A stretch of 64,000 nucleotides of DNA from Streptomyces olindensis (GCA_000696115.1 JJOH01000002.1:93230-157229); one strand, 5' to 3'; shown: positions 25,377 through 34,399, counted from the first letter of the stretch. Notes: generated by a model not told the origin, from the letters alone. Numbers and translations: made by a program.

Positions 25377-26648
25377 TCAGGCGGCCGTGGTGAGCCTGCG
25401 CTGCATCCGCGCCGCCCGCGTGCCGAACACCGTGATCGTCACGACGCCGAGCACGGCGAGCAGCCCGACCCCGACGGTCCCCGGCCAGCCGCCCGCGTGG
25501 AAGGCGAGGGCGCCGACCGTGCTGCCCGCGCTGGAGCCGACGTAGTACGCGGACTGGTACAGCGCCGAGGCCTGGGCGCGGCCGTGGGAGGCCGTCTTGC
25601 TGACCGCCGAGGAGGCCACCGCGTGGCCCGCGAAGAAGCCGCCGGTGATGAGGACCAGCCCCAGCAGGACCAGCGGGAGGGAACCCGCGAGGGACAGCAG
25701 CAGGCCCGCGGCGGTCGTACCGCCCGCCGCGTACAGCGCGCCCCGGCGGCCCAGCCGGCCCACCAGACGGCCGGCCGTCGACGCTGACACCGTCCCGACC
25801 AGGTACACGAGGAAGATCGAGCCGATGATGCCCTGCGGCAGCGAGAACGGGGCCTCGGTCAGCCGGTAGCCGATGACCGTGTACACACCGCCGAACACCG
25901 TCATGAACAGCGCGCCGATCGCGTACAGCCGGCACAGCAGCGGGTTGGACAGGTGGTCGCGGACCGTCCGGGCCAGCACGCGCGGGCGCAGCGACCCGGT
26001 CTTGAAGTTCCGCGGCGCCGGAAGCAGCACCCGGAAGGCCACCGCGCAGGCGACGGCGATCGCGCCGATCACCCCGACGGCGACCCGCCAGCCCCACTCC
26101 TGCGCGACCCAGCCGGTGATGACCCGGCCGCTCATCCCGCCGACGCTGTTGCCCGCGACGAACAGCCCGATCGCGGTGACCAGCGCCTTGGGGCTGACCT
26201 CCTCGGCGAGATACGCGGTCGCCGACGCCGGCAGCCCGGCCAGGGCCGCGCCCTGGAGCGCCCGCAGCACGACCAGGACACCCAGCGAGGGGGCGAAGGG
26301 CACCAGCAGTCCGACGGTCACCGCCACCGCCAGCGAGGCCGTCATGACCGCCCGCCGTCCGAAGCGCTCCGACAGGGCGCTCATCGGCAGGACGAACAGG
26401 GCCAGCCCGCCCGTCGCGGCGGCCACCGTCCAGCTCGCGTCGCTCGCCGCCACCCCGAACTCGCCGGAGATCAGCGGGAGCAGCGCCTGCGTGGAGTACA
26501 GCAGCGCGAAGGTCGCGACACCCGCGAGGAAGAGGGCGAGGCTCATCCGGCGGTAGCCGGGCCCGCCCGGGGACATACGTGAGTCGACGGCAGGGACGGA
26601 GGCAGCGGCGCCCACGGTGGTGGACGCCCCGGTACTGGCGGGAGACAT
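25377..26648 (-). CDS. Major facilitator superfamily transporter
   Basis: A 423-residue MFS protein with twelve predicted helices. The loop 2-3 motif is LSERFGRRAVMTASL (about residues 87-101), and the symmetrical loop 8-9 is GRLVGRLGRRGALYA. It resembles the YnfM/drug-efflux-like MFS group often paired with LysR regulators. ATG 26648 is chosen; the frame continues to 26723 but that would run across the LysR operator. It is divergent from the LysR gene with a dyad between the two, so it is probably that regulator's target. The substrate is unknown. Confidence 0.88.
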   Translation of the reverse strand: MSPASTGASTTVGAAASVPAVDSRMSPGGPGYRRMSLALFLAGVATFALLYSTQALLPLISGEFGVAASDASWTVAAATGGLALFVLPMSALSERFGRRAVMTASLAVAVTVGLLVPFAPSLGVLVVLRALQGAALAGLPASATAYLAEEVSPKALVTAIGLFVAGNSVGGMSGRVITGWVAQEWGWRVAVGVIGAIAVACAVAFRVLLPAPRNFKTGSLRPRVLARTVRDHLSNPLLCRLYAIGALFMTVFGGVYTVIGYRLTEAPFSLPQGIIGSIFLVYLVGTVSASTAGRLVGRLGRRGALYAAGGTTAAGLLLSLAGSLPLVLLGLVLITGGFFAGHAVASSAVSKTASHGRAQASALYQSAYYVGSSAGSTVGALAFHAGGWPGTVGVGLLAVLGVVTITVFGTRAARMQRRLTTAA

Positions 26649-26690
26649 GCCTCGAAAGTACGTACGCCGCCACTGATCCGTCCAATGCAT

Positions 26691-26710
26691 GGAACGGTCA
26701 TAATCGTTCC
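26691..26710. promoter_or_regulatory. LysR-type dyad between MFS and LysR genes
   Basis: GGAACG-N8-CGTTCC, a perfect 6-bp inverted repeat in the divergent intergenic region, ending one base before the preferred LysR start (ATG 26712). It has the size and place expected of a LysR autoregulatory and target site. Confidence 0.55.
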
Positions 26711-26711
26711 C

Positions 26712-27671
26712 ATGGCGCATCAACCGAGTTCACAGCCTCGTCTGTCACCATCCAGTGACACAGAAGACATGGCGGAGATGTCGAGGGTGCTGGCTCCCCG
26801 CCTCGCCTACTTCGCCGGCGTCGCCCGTACCGAGCACGTCACCCGCGCCGCGCAGGAGATGAACGTCCCGCAGTCGACCCTCTCGCGGTCCATGGCCCGC
26901 CTGGAGCAGGACCTCGGTGTCGACCTCTTCGCCCGCCACGGCCGCACGCTCTCCCTCACCCCGGCCGGCCGCACCTTCCTCACCTCCGTCGAACGCGCCC
27001 TGGCCGAGATCGAGCGCGCCGCCGAGGAGGTGCGCGCCGACGCCGACCCCACCACCGGCAAGGTCGCCTTCGGCTTCCTGCACACCATGGGCGCCGAGAC
27101 GGTCCCCGGCCTCCTCCAGGCCTTCCGCGCCGATCATCCGCGGGTGCGCTTCAGCCTCGTCCAGAACTACGGCGAGGCCATGCTCGAACGCTTGCGCGCG
27201 GGCGAACTGGACCTCTGTCTGACCTCCCCGGTCCCGGACGCCCCCGACCTGGTCGCCCGCCGCCTGGATGAGCAGAAACTCCGCCTGGTCGTGCCCGCCG
27301 ACCACTCCCTCGCGGGCCGCCGCCGCATCCGCCTCGCCGAGGCCGCGGACGAAATGTTCGTCACCCTGGAACCCGGCTACGGCCTCCGCCGCATCACCGA
27401 CGATCTCTGCAAGGAGGCCGGCTTCAAGCCGCGCATCGCCTTCGAGGGGGAGGAGGCGGAGACCCTGCGGGGCCTGGTGGCGGCGGGCCTGGGGGTGGCT
27501 CTCCTGCCGCCGCCCGCTGTCCCCCGCCCAGGGGTGGTCGAACTGACGGTGACGGCCCCCCGAGCGGCCCGCGAGATCGGCGTGGCCTGGCTGGAGGGCA
27601 GACCTGACACACCCCCCGTAGCAGCGTTCAAGAAGTTCTTGCTTTCAAGGAGGGGAAGCTTGTTGCCCTGA
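26712..27671 (+). CDS. LysR-family transcriptional regulator
   Basis: A 319-residue regulator. The N-terminal helix-turn-helix is at about residues 28-75 (VTRAAQEMNVPQSTLSRSMARLEQDLGVDLFARHGRTLSLTPAG), followed by the effector-binding domain starting TTGKVAFGFLHTMGAETVPGLL and the second subdomain VRFSLVQNYGEAMLERL. ATG 26712 is preferred because the longer start at 26685 would place the dyad inside the gene. It is divergent from the MFS gene it probably controls. The inducer is unknown. Confidence 0.88.
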   Translation: MAHQPSSQPRLSPSSDTEDMAEMSRVLAPRLAYFAGVARTEHVTRAAQEMNVPQSTLSRSMARLEQDLGVDLFARHGRTLSLTPAGRTFLTSVERALAEIERAAEEVRADADPTTGKVAFGFLHTMGAETVPGLLQAFRADHPRVRFSLVQNYGEAMLERLRAGELDLCLTSPVPDAPDLVARRLDEQKLRLVVPADHSLAGRRRIRLAEAADEMFVTLEPGYGLRRITDDLCKEAGFKPRIAFEGEEAETLRGLVAAGLGVALLPPPAVPRPGVVELTVTAPRAAREIGVAWLEGRPDTPPVAAFKKFLLSRRGSLLP

Positions 27672-27673
27672 TT

Positions 27674-27755
27674 GGGGGCGCGGGGCTGTGTTCCCTGTGC
27701 GCGCGAACAACCACCCACGACCCGCACCCCGCAATGCACAGGCACTCCAACGGCG
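27674..27755. repeat. Intergenic repeat-like stretch
   Basis: The segment beginning GGGGGCGCGGGGCTGTGTTC between the LysR stop and the convergent hydrolase-like gene looks like a dispersed Streptomyces intergenic element I recall from other genomes. It contains no gene. Confidence 0.3.
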
Positions 27756-28514
27756 CTACCGCCTCGAAGGCCTGAACCCCGCAGCCAACGGCATCCGCAA
27801 CCCCAACGGCGGCGGCGCGGCCAGCGCATCCCGCACCGGCCGGGACACCGCCCGCCCGAACAAAACCCCCATCACGAAGTCCTCGGCCAGTGCCAGCACT
27901 TCGTCCCGGTACTGAGTCAACCCGTGCCCGTCCGCGTGCACTTCGAACCGGCACACGTCCCGGTTCGCCTTCTTCGCCCGTGCCGCCAGCCGGAACGACA
28001 ACTCCGGATCCGTCCGCTCGTCGTTCGTGCCGTGCACGATCAGCACCTGCCGCCCGGCCAGCTGCTTCACCGGCTCCGGCGACGCCGCCACGTCCTCCTC
28101 CGGCAGCCAAGGGGCGAGCGCCAGCACGGAGTTGACCGCCTCGTGCCCGCCCGCGCGCAGCGCCGCCCGACCGCCCATGCCGAGCCCGGCGAGGCAGACG
28201 GGGACGTCTCCGTAACGCCGTACGACCTCGTCGGCCGCCCAGGCCGCGTCACGCGCGAGATTCGCCTCGCTGCCGTTCCAGCCGCGGCAGCGGTAGTGCA
28301 CCACGTGCACGGCGAGGCCCTCCGCCCGGCCCGCCCGGGCCAGCCGGCGCCCCAGGGCCCGTACGGAGGCGGTCGCCAGCAGGGGCGACGGTCTGCGGCC
28401 GGAGACCTCGTCACCGCCGGGCAGCAGCAGCACCACGCCGCTCACCGCCGTCGGTTCCGGACCGAGTGACCTGCCCAGCCGGGCCCTGCGAACCGGCGTC
28501 GCTTGGTGTGCCAT
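27756..28514 (-). CDS. Alpha/beta-hydrolase-fold protein lacking nucleophile Ser
   Basis: A 252-residue protein with the alpha/beta-hydrolase layout: VVLLLPGGDEVS (oxyanion region), the nucleophile-elbow sequence CLAGLGMGGRAAL, VLIVHGTNDERTDP carrying the acid residue, and EVHADGHGL carrying the His. At the elbow the usual G-x-S-x-G reads G-L-G-M-G, so the catalytic Ser is Gly. The protein is thus unlikely to hydrolyse esters by the normal route. It stands alone, convergent with LysR and divergent from adenosine deaminase. Function unknown. Confidence 0.72.
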   Translation of the reverse strand: MAHQATPVRRARLGRSLGPEPTAVSGVVLLLPGGDEVSGRRPSPLLATASVRALGRRLARAGRAEGLAVHVVHYRCRGWNGSEANLARDAAWAADEVVRRYGDVPVCLAGLGMGGRAALRAGGHEAVNSVLALAPWLPEEDVAASPEPVKQLAGRQVLIVHGTNDERTDPELSFRLAARAKKANRDVCRFEVHADGHGLTQYRDEVLALAEDFVMGVLFGRAVSRPVRDALAAPPPLGLRMPLAAGFRPSRR

Positions 28515-28609
28515 GACAGAACAGTGTCAGAAGCGCGGGTGTACTCAACCCGTCCCCGGGGTCACCGTTACGTATCGACGAAAACGTCAACCTTCCGAGC
28601 ACGCGCGAT

Positions 28610-28621
28610 CTACGCGCGTAG
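28610..28621. promoter_or_regulatory. Nucleoside-regulon palindrome, add
   Basis: CTACGCGCGTAG, perfect palindrome ending 16 bases before the ATG of adenosine deaminase and touching the GGAG of the presumed ribosome-binding site. A bound repressor here would block transcription at or just after the start. Confidence 0.75.
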
Positions 28622-28637
28622 GAGTTAGAGTGCGGAA

Positions 28638-29795
28638 ATGACGAGCCAGACCATCGCGAACACCCCGACACCGGACCAGATCCACCGGGCGCCCAAGGTC
28701 CTGCTGCACGATCACCTCGACGGCGGCCTGCGCCCCGCCACGATCGTCGAACTCGCCCGCGCGACCGGCTACTCCCAGCTCCCCGACACCGATCCGGAGA
28801 AGCTCGGCGTCTGGTTCCGCGAGGCCGCCGACTCCGGCTCCCTGGAGCGGTACCTGGAGACGTTCTCGCACACCGTCGGCGTCATGCAGACCCGCGACGC
28901 CCTGGTCCGGGTCGCCGCCGAGTGCGCCGAGGACCTCGCCGCGGACGGCGTCGTCTACGCCGAGGTGCGCTACGCCCCCGAACAGCACCTGGAGGGCGGC
29001 CTGAGCCTGGAAGAGGTCGTCGAGGCCGTCAACGAGGGCTTCCGGGAAGGGGAGCGGCGCGCCCGGGAGAACGGGCAGCGCATCCGCGTCGGCGCCCTGC
29101 TCACCGCCATGCGGCACGCGGCCCGGGCCCTGGAGATCGCCGAACTCGCCAACCGCCACCGCGACCTGGGTGTGGTGGGTTTCGATATCGCGGGTGCCGA
29201 GGCCGGCTACCCGCCCACCCGGCACCTGGACGCCTTCGAGTACCTCAAGCGCGAGAACAACCACTTCACCATCCACGCCGGCGAGGCGTTCGGGCTGCCG
29301 TCCATCTGGCAGGCCCTCCAGTGGTGCGGCGCCGACCGGCTCGGGCACGGCGTCCGGATCATCGACGACATCCAGGTCCACGAGGACGGCCGGGTCGAAC
29401 TCGGGCGGCTCGCCTCGTACGTCCGGGACAAGCGCATCCCGCTGGAGCTGTGCCCGAGCTCCAACCTCCAGACCGGCGCCGCTGCCTCGTACGCCGAGCA
29501 CCCCATCGGGCTGCTGCGCCGGCTGCACTTCCGGGCCACGGTCAACACGGACAACCGCCTGATGTCCCACACCAGCATGAGCCGGGAATTCGAGCACCTT
29601 GTCGAGGCATTCGGTTACACGCTCGACGACATGCAGTGGTTCTCTGTCAATGCGATGAAATCAGCGTTCATTCCTTTCGATGAACGACTCGCCATGATCA
29701 ATGACGTGATCAAGCCTGGTTATGCCGAGCTGAAATCCGAATGGCTGTTCCGGCAGACGGCCTCTACCAGCGGTTCTGCGACTCCGGAGAGCTGA
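28638..29795 (+). CDS. add: Adenosine deaminase
   Basis: A 385-residue TIM-barrel deaminase. [12 protein letters not shown] holds the first two zinc His residues, [10 protein letters not shown] the third His and the catalytic Glu, DRLGHGVRI and [10 protein letters not shown] are conserved, and [10 protein letters not shown] carries the last zinc Asp. It converts adenosine and deoxyadenosine to inosine and deoxyinosine, which the purine nucleoside phosphorylase encoded 14 kb away can split. Single-gene unit with the regulon palindrome directly upstream. The last 60 codons are richer in A/T than the rest of the gene. Confidence 0.95.
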   Translation: MTSQTIANTPTPDQIHRAPKVLLHDHLDGGLRPATIVELARATGYSQLPDTDPEKLGVWFREAADSGSLERYLETFSHTVGVMQTRDALVRVAAECAEDLAADGVVYAEVRYAPEQHLEGGLSLEEVVEAVNEGFREGERRARENGQRIRVGALLTAMRHAARALEIAELANRHRDLGVVGFDIAGAEAGYPPTRHLDAFEYLKRENNHFTIHAGEAFGLPSIWQALQWCGADRLGHGVRIIDDIQVHEDGRVELGRLASYVRDKRIPLELCPSSNLQTGAAASYAEHPIGLLRRLHFRATVNTDNRLMSHTSMSREFEHLVEAFGYTLDDMQWFSVNAMKSAFIPFDERLAMINDVIKPGYAELKSEWLFRQTASTSGSATPES

Positions 29796-29936
29796 TCCGG
29801 GGGTCATCGCAACACAGGGAATGCGGGCGGTGTTCACCATCCGTCCGCATTTCGATGTTTGCGGCGGACGGCGGCGCGTGACTACGGTCGCTGGACCGCT
29901 CACACACCCCGTCATCCCATTACGAGGACGCATTTA

Positions 29937-30293
29937 ATGAAGCAGTCTGCTGCCAAGTCCCTCGGTGTCGCCGCTCTCGGTGCCGCCTTCGCCGCCGCCG
30001 GTGCGGGTGCCGCCAACGCCGCGGCCCCGGCCCTCCCGGACACGGCCCGGACGCTGGAGACCGTCACCGCGGCGCTCCCGGCGGAGCAGCTCTCCCAGAC
30101 GCTGCCGGGCTCGGGCGAGGCGCTGGGCCAGGGGCAGACGGCGACCGGCGCCGGTCTCGCCGCCGCCCAGCCGGTCGGCGAGCAGCTGCTCGCCGAGGGC
30201 CCGACCGGCCCGGCCGCCGAGCTGCTCGGCGGGCTCCCGGTCCAGGGCCTGCCCACGCACGGCCTGCCGGTGAACGGCGTTCCGGTCGGCTGA
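29937..30293 (+). CDS. Small secreted Ala/Gly-rich protein
   Basis: A 118-residue protein with a signal peptide (MKQSAAKSLGVAALGAAFAAAGAGAANA, cleavage near residue 28). The mature part is rich in Ala, Gly, Leu and Pro and ends with a run of short L-P-(V/T)-x-G-(L/V) repeats. No Cys and no known domain. It resembles in style the small exported protein at 36181. GAGGACG at 29923-29929 precedes the ATG. A strong terminator follows. Function unknown. Confidence 0.75.
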   Translation: MKQSAAKSLGVAALGAAFAAAGAGAANAAAPALPDTARTLETVTAALPAEQLSQTLPGSGEALGQGQTATGAGLAAAQPVGEQLLAEGPTGPAAELLGGLPVQGLPTHGLPVNGVPVG

Positions 30294-30318
30294 CCCTTCC
30301 GCCGAGGCGGACACACAC

Positions 30319-30356
30319 CGATGGGGCGCACCCTGGAGACAGGGTGCGCCCCATCG
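30319..30356. terminator. Bidirectional terminator
   Basis: A perfect 17-bp stem with a four-base GAGA loop (30319-30335 with 30340-30356) between the plus-strand secreted-protein gene and the convergent PspC gene. Confidence 0.85.
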
Positions 30357-30375
30357 GCGTTCTCGCGTACGGGCG

Positions 30376-30588
30376 TTACCAGGCCGTCTGCGCCTTGTTG
30401 CGCACCTTGTCCTCGGCGGGCAGCAGGATCCACAGCGCGATGTACAGCAGGAACTGCGGGCCGGGCAGCAGGCACGAGACCAGGAAGATCACCCGCATCG
30501 TCGTCGCGGAGGTGCCGAAGCGCTGGGCCAGCGCGGCGCACACTCCGCCGATCATGCGGCCGTGGGTGGGGCGGGTGAGGCGGGACAT
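30376..30588 (-). CDS. PspC-domain membrane protein
   Basis: A 70-residue PspC protein: MSRLTRPTHGRMIGGVCAALAQRFGTSATTMRVIF followed by one or two hydrophobic stretches (LVSCLLPGPQFLLYIALWILLP) and a charged tail. GAAGGAG 12 bases upstream fixes ATG 30588. Stand-alone PspC proteins are common in actinobacteria and are linked to envelope stress, though the exact job here is not known. Confidence 0.88.
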   Translation of the reverse strand: MSRLTRPTHGRMIGGVCAALAQRFGTSATTMRVIFLVSCLLPGPQFLLYIALWILLPAEDKVRNKAQTAW

Positions 30589-30651
30589 GTGCGACTCCTT
30601 CAGCGTCGGTGCGTGAGGCCTCTCGTCCGAGTACCCCATCCGCACTCCACG

Positions 30652-31236
30652 CTACGGAGACGAAGGGGGCAAAGCGTCGCTCCACGGGGCGATCCCGACC
30701 CTGGGAATCGTCGGGGTCCGACCCTGAGCCGGGCCCTCCGGGGCCAGGGGCGCGCGGGGCGGACGGGCGGTGGTGCGGCGGCGCAGCCAGGAGCGGCCGG
30801 CGGGAACCAGCGCGAGGTGCGCGAGGACCACGCCCGCGGTGTTCAGGAACAGCGAGTCGACGTCGACGACCTGGCCGGGAACACCGGTCTGCAGCAGTTC
30901 GATGCCCAGCGACAGCAGGGCGCCGGCCGCGACGGTGCGCAGCAGGGACGCCAGCGGCGAGACGAACAGCCTGCCGCTCGCCATCGGCAGCAGCACGCCC
31001 AGCGGGGCGAGCAGGGCCAGCTTCTCCCCGATGTGACGGGCCGCCTCCGGCCAGCCCAGGGCGAGATCGGCTCTGACGCCGGCGAACGGCCGCAGGTTGG
31101 CGGGCATCACCCAGGGAACGTCCAGCGGCCGCAGCGTGAACCAGGCGACGAACGCGAGGTGTGCGACGAGGAGGACACCTCCTGTCACACGGATGCGGAA
31201 CGCGGCGCTGCCGCCGATGGAGCCTTGACGCTGCAC
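30652..31236 (-). CDS. VanZ-family membrane protein
   Basis: A 194-residue membrane protein with about four helices. FVAWFTLRPL, NLRPFAG, KLALLAPLGVLLP, LLSLGIELLQTGVPGQVVDVDSLFLNTAGVVLAHL are standard VanZ blocks. VanZ of enterococci gives low teicoplanin resistance, but most Streptomyces members are uncharacterised. The C-terminal 45 residues are Pro/Arg-rich and cytoplasmic. It starts with GTG 31236. Confidence 0.85.
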   Translation of the reverse strand: MQRQGSIGGSAAFRIRVTGGVLLVAHLAFVAWFTLRPLDVPWVMPANLRPFAGVRADLALGWPEAARHIGEKLALLAPLGVLLPMASGRLFVSPLASLLRTVAAGALLSLGIELLQTGVPGQVVDVDSLFLNTAGVVLAHLALVPAGRSWLRRRTTARPPRAPLAPEGPAQGRTPTIPRVGIAPWSDALPPSSP

Positions 31237-31321
31237 GCCCCCCTAGACGCGGCCTCCGGCGGGATCGGTTCCGGGATGCCCCCCGATACGGCTGTGAGGC
31301 ATGCGCCACAGCCCGCCCGGC

Positions 31322-31993
31322 TCACTCCCCGGCCACGTCCTTCGACGGCGGTTCCGTGCTGCCCGGGCGGGCCCGTACCTCGTCGGTGCACTCGTAGCGG
31401 CGCGGCGGCCCGGCACCGGGACCGCCCAGGACCACGGAGCCGTCGCCCTGGGCCGCGGCCGAGTCGGAGAACGTGCAGACGATCTGGGCGAGCGCGTACG
31501 AGGTGAGGCCGTCCGGCGCCATGCTCAGCCGCAGCGTCTCCTCCGGGTCGCCGGGCCGGGGCCGGCCGACGGTGATGCCGCCGCGTACGTCCGTGCTGTA
31601 GCCGGCCTCCTTCTCGGCGGGCGACGGCGGCTGCGCGAGCTGGTCCAGCAGGCCCTGCGCCACCAGCATGCGCCGCTCGGAGTCGGCCGCGCCGTCCGGG
31701 ACCCGCACGGTCCGGTCGACGGTCACGAGCGAGGACCCGCACAGCAGGAACACCTGCACCGGCAGCCCCCGGGCGGCCTGCGTGGACACGTCCGGCTCGG
31801 ACAGCGAGCACCGCACCCGCGAGGGCGCGGGCCCGAAGTTCGTCGGCACCTCCGTGGCCCGGATGCCGCAGCCGGCGAGCAGCACCGCGAGCACGGGCAG
31901 GGCGACCAGACGGGACGCGGCCCTCGTGCGGGGTTCCGGGCCGTCGCGGCGGACGCGTGGGGCGGCCGCCGCCCGCGGACGTCGTACGTGCAT
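31322..31993 (-). CDS. Lipoprotein co-encoded with AfsQ system (GerMN-like)
   Basis: A 223-residue lipoprotein. After a basic N-terminus, a hydrophobic stretch ends in the lipobox LLAGC (about residue 42). The mature domain (GLPVQVFLLCGSSLVTVDR ... MLVAQGLLDQL) resembles GerMN/LpqB-type sensor-associated domains. Its ATG overlaps the afsQ2 stop by one base, so it is the third cistron of afsQ1-afsQ2-lipoprotein. It probably helps AfsQ2 sense outside the membrane, as the linked LpqB does for MtrB in other actinobacteria. That is inference from context. Confidence 0.8.
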   Translation of the reverse strand: MHVRRPRAAAAPRVRRDGPEPRTRAASRLVALPVLAVLLAGCGIRATEVPTNFGPAPSRVRCSLSEPDVSTQAARGLPVQVFLLCGSSLVTVDRTVRVPDGAADSERRMLVAQGLLDQLAQPPSPAEKEAGYSTDVRGGITVGRPRPGDPEETLRLSMAPDGLTSYALAQIVCTFSDSAAAQGDGSVVLGGPGAGPPRRYECTDEVRARPGSTEPPSKDVAGE

Positions 31994-33597
31994 CAGGCGT
32001 CCCCCTTCGAGTCCTCGCCCCGGGACCGGTCGGCGTCCTGGTCCGGCTTCTGCTCGTCCTCGGCGGGCGGGTCCGCCGCCGCCGACGTGTCGCGCGGCAG
32101 CCGCAGGGTGAACACCGCGCCGGAGTCGGGCGAGTTGGCCGCGGTGATCTCGCCGCCGTGGATGTGGGCGTTCTCCAGGGCGATGGACAGGCCCAGGCCG
32201 CTGCCCTCGGAGCGCGGCCGGGAGGCGCTCGCCTTGTAGAAGCGGTCGAAGACGTGCGGCAGGACGTCCTCGGGGATGCCCGGCCCGTGGTCCTGCACCT
32301 CGATGACGATCGAGTCGTCCGCCTCCCGTACGGACACCCGCACCGGGGAGCCGCCGTGCTTGAGCGCGTTGCCGATGAGGTTGGCCAGGATGACGTCCAG
32401 GCGGCGCGGATCGATGCGGGCGTGGATGCCGCGCTCGGCGTCCAGCTCGACCGCGTCCAGCCAGGCGCGGGCGTCGATGCAGGCGGTGATCTGGTCGGCG
32501 ATGTCGACGTCGTCCAGGACGAGCCGGGCGGTGCCCGCGTCGAAACGGGTGACCTCCATCAGGTTCTCGACCAGGTCGTTCAGCCGCCGCGTCTCGCTGA
32601 CGACGAGCCGCACGGCCGGCTCGATCATCGGGTCCATGCTGCCGGTCTCCGCCTCCAGCTCCTCCTCCAGCACCTCCGTGACGGCGGTGATGGCGGTCAG
32701 CGGCGTGCGCAGCTCGTGGCTCATGTCCGCCACGAACCGCCGGGACGCCTCGTCCCGCGCGGCCATGTCGGCGACCCGTTTCTCCAGCGCCTCGGCCGCG
32801 TTGTTGAACGTCCGCGACAGATCGGCCAGCTCGTCCGTCCCGGACACCCGGAGCCGGGTGTCCAGCTTGCCCTCGCCGAGCCGCCGCGCGGCTGTACCGA
32901 GGCGCTGCACCGGCTTCAGCACGGTCGTCGCCGCGGCCTGCGCGAGCAGCGCCGAGCCGATCAGCGCGAGGCCCGTGGCGATGCCGAGCGACCAGGCCAG
33001 CGAGTTGAGGTCCTTGGCCTCCGGCTCCAGCGACTTGAGCATGTACCCGGTCGGGCCGCCGCCGATCACGCGCGTCCCGGCCACCAGGTACGGGGTGTCG
33101 TGGTCGATCACCCGCTGCCAGTACAGGTGGTGCGGGTGCTTGTTGGCCCCGTCGATCTTCTGCGTCCGGTTCACCGCCGTGCGCAGCGACACCGGCACGT
33201 CCCGCAGCGAGAAGCCGCTCAGCCCGCCGGAGCTGCCGTAGACCGTCCGCCCGTCGGCGTTGCGGGCGACCAGCAGCACGCTGAAGCGCTGGTCGCTGCC
33301 CGCCATCTGGCCCGCGGTGTGCTGCAGCTCGTCCTGCGTCGGATGCTCGGGCAGTGCGCTCGCCCGGTTCTGCATCTCCTGCTCGAAGTCGCGCAGCACG
33401 GCGTCCTGGGTGCGGGTGAGCACGGCCTCCCGGTTGAGCCAGTACGCGATGCCGGACGCGGACACGGCCGCCGTCAGGGCCACCAGGCCGAAGACGAGGA
33501 CCAACCTCAGCCGCAGGCTCGTGAAGCGCAGCCGCGACGAAACTCCCTTGCGCGCCGCGGTCCAGCCGCGGTCCCCCCCTTGGTGCCGCTGTGTCAC
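31993..33597 (-). CDS. afsQ2: Sensor histidine kinase AfsQ2
   Basis: A 534-residue two-transmembrane kinase. TM1 is about residues 29-52 and TM2 about 200-222, with an extracytoplasmic sensor of about 150 residues between, then HAMP (VLKPVQRLGTAARRLGEG), the H-box FVADMSHELRTPLTAI, N-box LIGNALKHGG, and ATP-lid motifs DHGPGIPED and GSGLGLSIA. It phosphorylates AfsQ1; its GTG overlaps the afsQ1 stop. In S. coelicolor the AfsQ system controls antibiotic production and nitrogen-related genes. The downstream lipoprotein overlaps its stop. Confidence 0.93.
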   Translation of the reverse strand: MTQRHQGGDRGWTAARKGVSSRLRFTSLRLRLVLVFGLVALTAAVSASGIAYWLNREAVLTRTQDAVLRDFEQEMQNRASALPEHPTQDELQHTAGQMAGSDQRFSVLLVARNADGRTVYGSSGGLSGFSLRDVPVSLRTAVNRTQKIDGANKHPHHLYWQRVIDHDTPYLVAGTRVIGGGPTGYMLKSLEPEAKDLNSLAWSLGIATGLALIGSALLAQAAATTVLKPVQRLGTAARRLGEGKLDTRLRVSGTDELADLSRTFNNAAEALEKRVADMAARDEASRRFVADMSHELRTPLTAITAVTEVLEEELEAETGSMDPMIEPAVRLVVSETRRLNDLVENLMEVTRFDAGTARLVLDDVDIADQITACIDARAWLDAVELDAERGIHARIDPRRLDVILANLIGNALKHGGSPVRVSVREADDSIVIEVQDHGPGIPEDVLPHVFDRFYKASASRPRSEGSGLGLSIALENAHIHGGEITAANSPDSGAVFTLRLPRDTSAAADPPAEDEQKPDQDADRSRGEDSKGDA

Positions 33598-34271
33598 TGA
33601 GGCGGATCCAGCCGGTAGCCGACACCCCGCACGGTACGGATCAGCGTCGGGGACGACGGCACGTCCTCGACCTTGGCGCGCAGCCGCTGGACACAGGCGT
33701 CCACCAGCCGCGAGTCACCCAGGTAGTCGTGCTCCCACACCAGCCGCAGCAGCTGCTGCCGCGACAGCGCCTGCCCCGGCCGCCGGCTCAGCTCCAGCAG
33801 CAGCCGCAGCTCGGTCGGCGTGAGCTGGAGGTCCTCGCCGTTCTTCGTCACCGTCATCGCCGAGCGGTCGATGACGAGGCTGCCGAAGGCCGCCGCGTCG
33901 TTGGACTCCCGCTCGCCGCGCCGCAGCACGGCCCGGATCCGGGCGTCCAGCACCCGCCCCTGCACCGGCTTGACGACGTAGTCGTCGGCGCCGGACTCCA
34001 GCCCGACGACGACGTCGATGTCGTCGCTGCGCGCGGTCAGCAGGATGATCGGCAACTGGTCCGTGCGCCGGATGCGTCGGCACACCTCGAACCCGTCGAT
34101 GCCGGGCAGCATCACGTCCAGCACGATCAGATCCGGCCGCTGCTCGCGCAGCAGCTTCAGACCGTCCTCACCGCTGGCAGCGGTCGCCACGCGGTGACCC
34201 TGGCGCGTCAGAGAGAGCTCCAGGGCCGTCCGGATGGCGTCGTCGTCCTCGATCAGCAACAGGGAAGGCAC
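33594..34271 (-). CDS. afsQ1: Response regulator AfsQ1
   Basis: A 225-residue OmpR-family regulator from GTG 34271. The receiver has the acidic pair EDDD (residues 8-11), phospho-acceptor D52 in LIVLDVMLPG and the conserved Lys in VVKPV. The winged-helix domain has LTPTELRLLLELSRRPGQALSR and VDACVQRLRAKVE. The 225-residue length and D52 match S. coelicolor AfsQ1 as I recall it. The frame upstream of GTG 34271 does not look coding. It is divergent from sigQ, and an AfsQ1-type box lies between the two. Confidence 0.93.
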   Translation of the reverse strand: MPSLLLIEDDDAIRTALELSLTRQGHRVATAASGEDGLKLLREQRPDLIVLDVMLPGIDGFEVCRRIRRTDQLPIILLTARSDDIDVVVGLESGADDYVVKPVQGRVLDARIRAVLRRGERESNDAAAFGSLVIDRSAMTVTKNGEDLQLTPTELRLLLELSRRPGQALSRQQLLRLVWEHDYLGDSRLVDACVQRLRAKVEDVPSSPTLIRTVRGVGYRLDPPQ

Positions 34272-34383
34272 GGGCTCATTCTGGCCCATGGAGGGCGCGG
34301 GGTTCGACCTGTGGGCCGAGATGGGGCCCGCGCCTACCGCCGACGCCTGTGTACGAGGTGTGTCGGGCCTGTGGCCGACCCCT

Positions 34384-34399
34384 GTGACAGGTCTGTGAC
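34384..34399. promoter_or_regulatory. AfsQ1-binding box
   Basis: GTGAC-N6-GTGAC, an exact fit to the direct-repeat AfsQ1 site (GTnAC-n6-GTnAC) described in S. coelicolor. It lies between afsQ1 and sigQ, 110 bases before the sigQ ATG, consistent with AfsQ1 activating sigQ. Confidence 0.85.
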
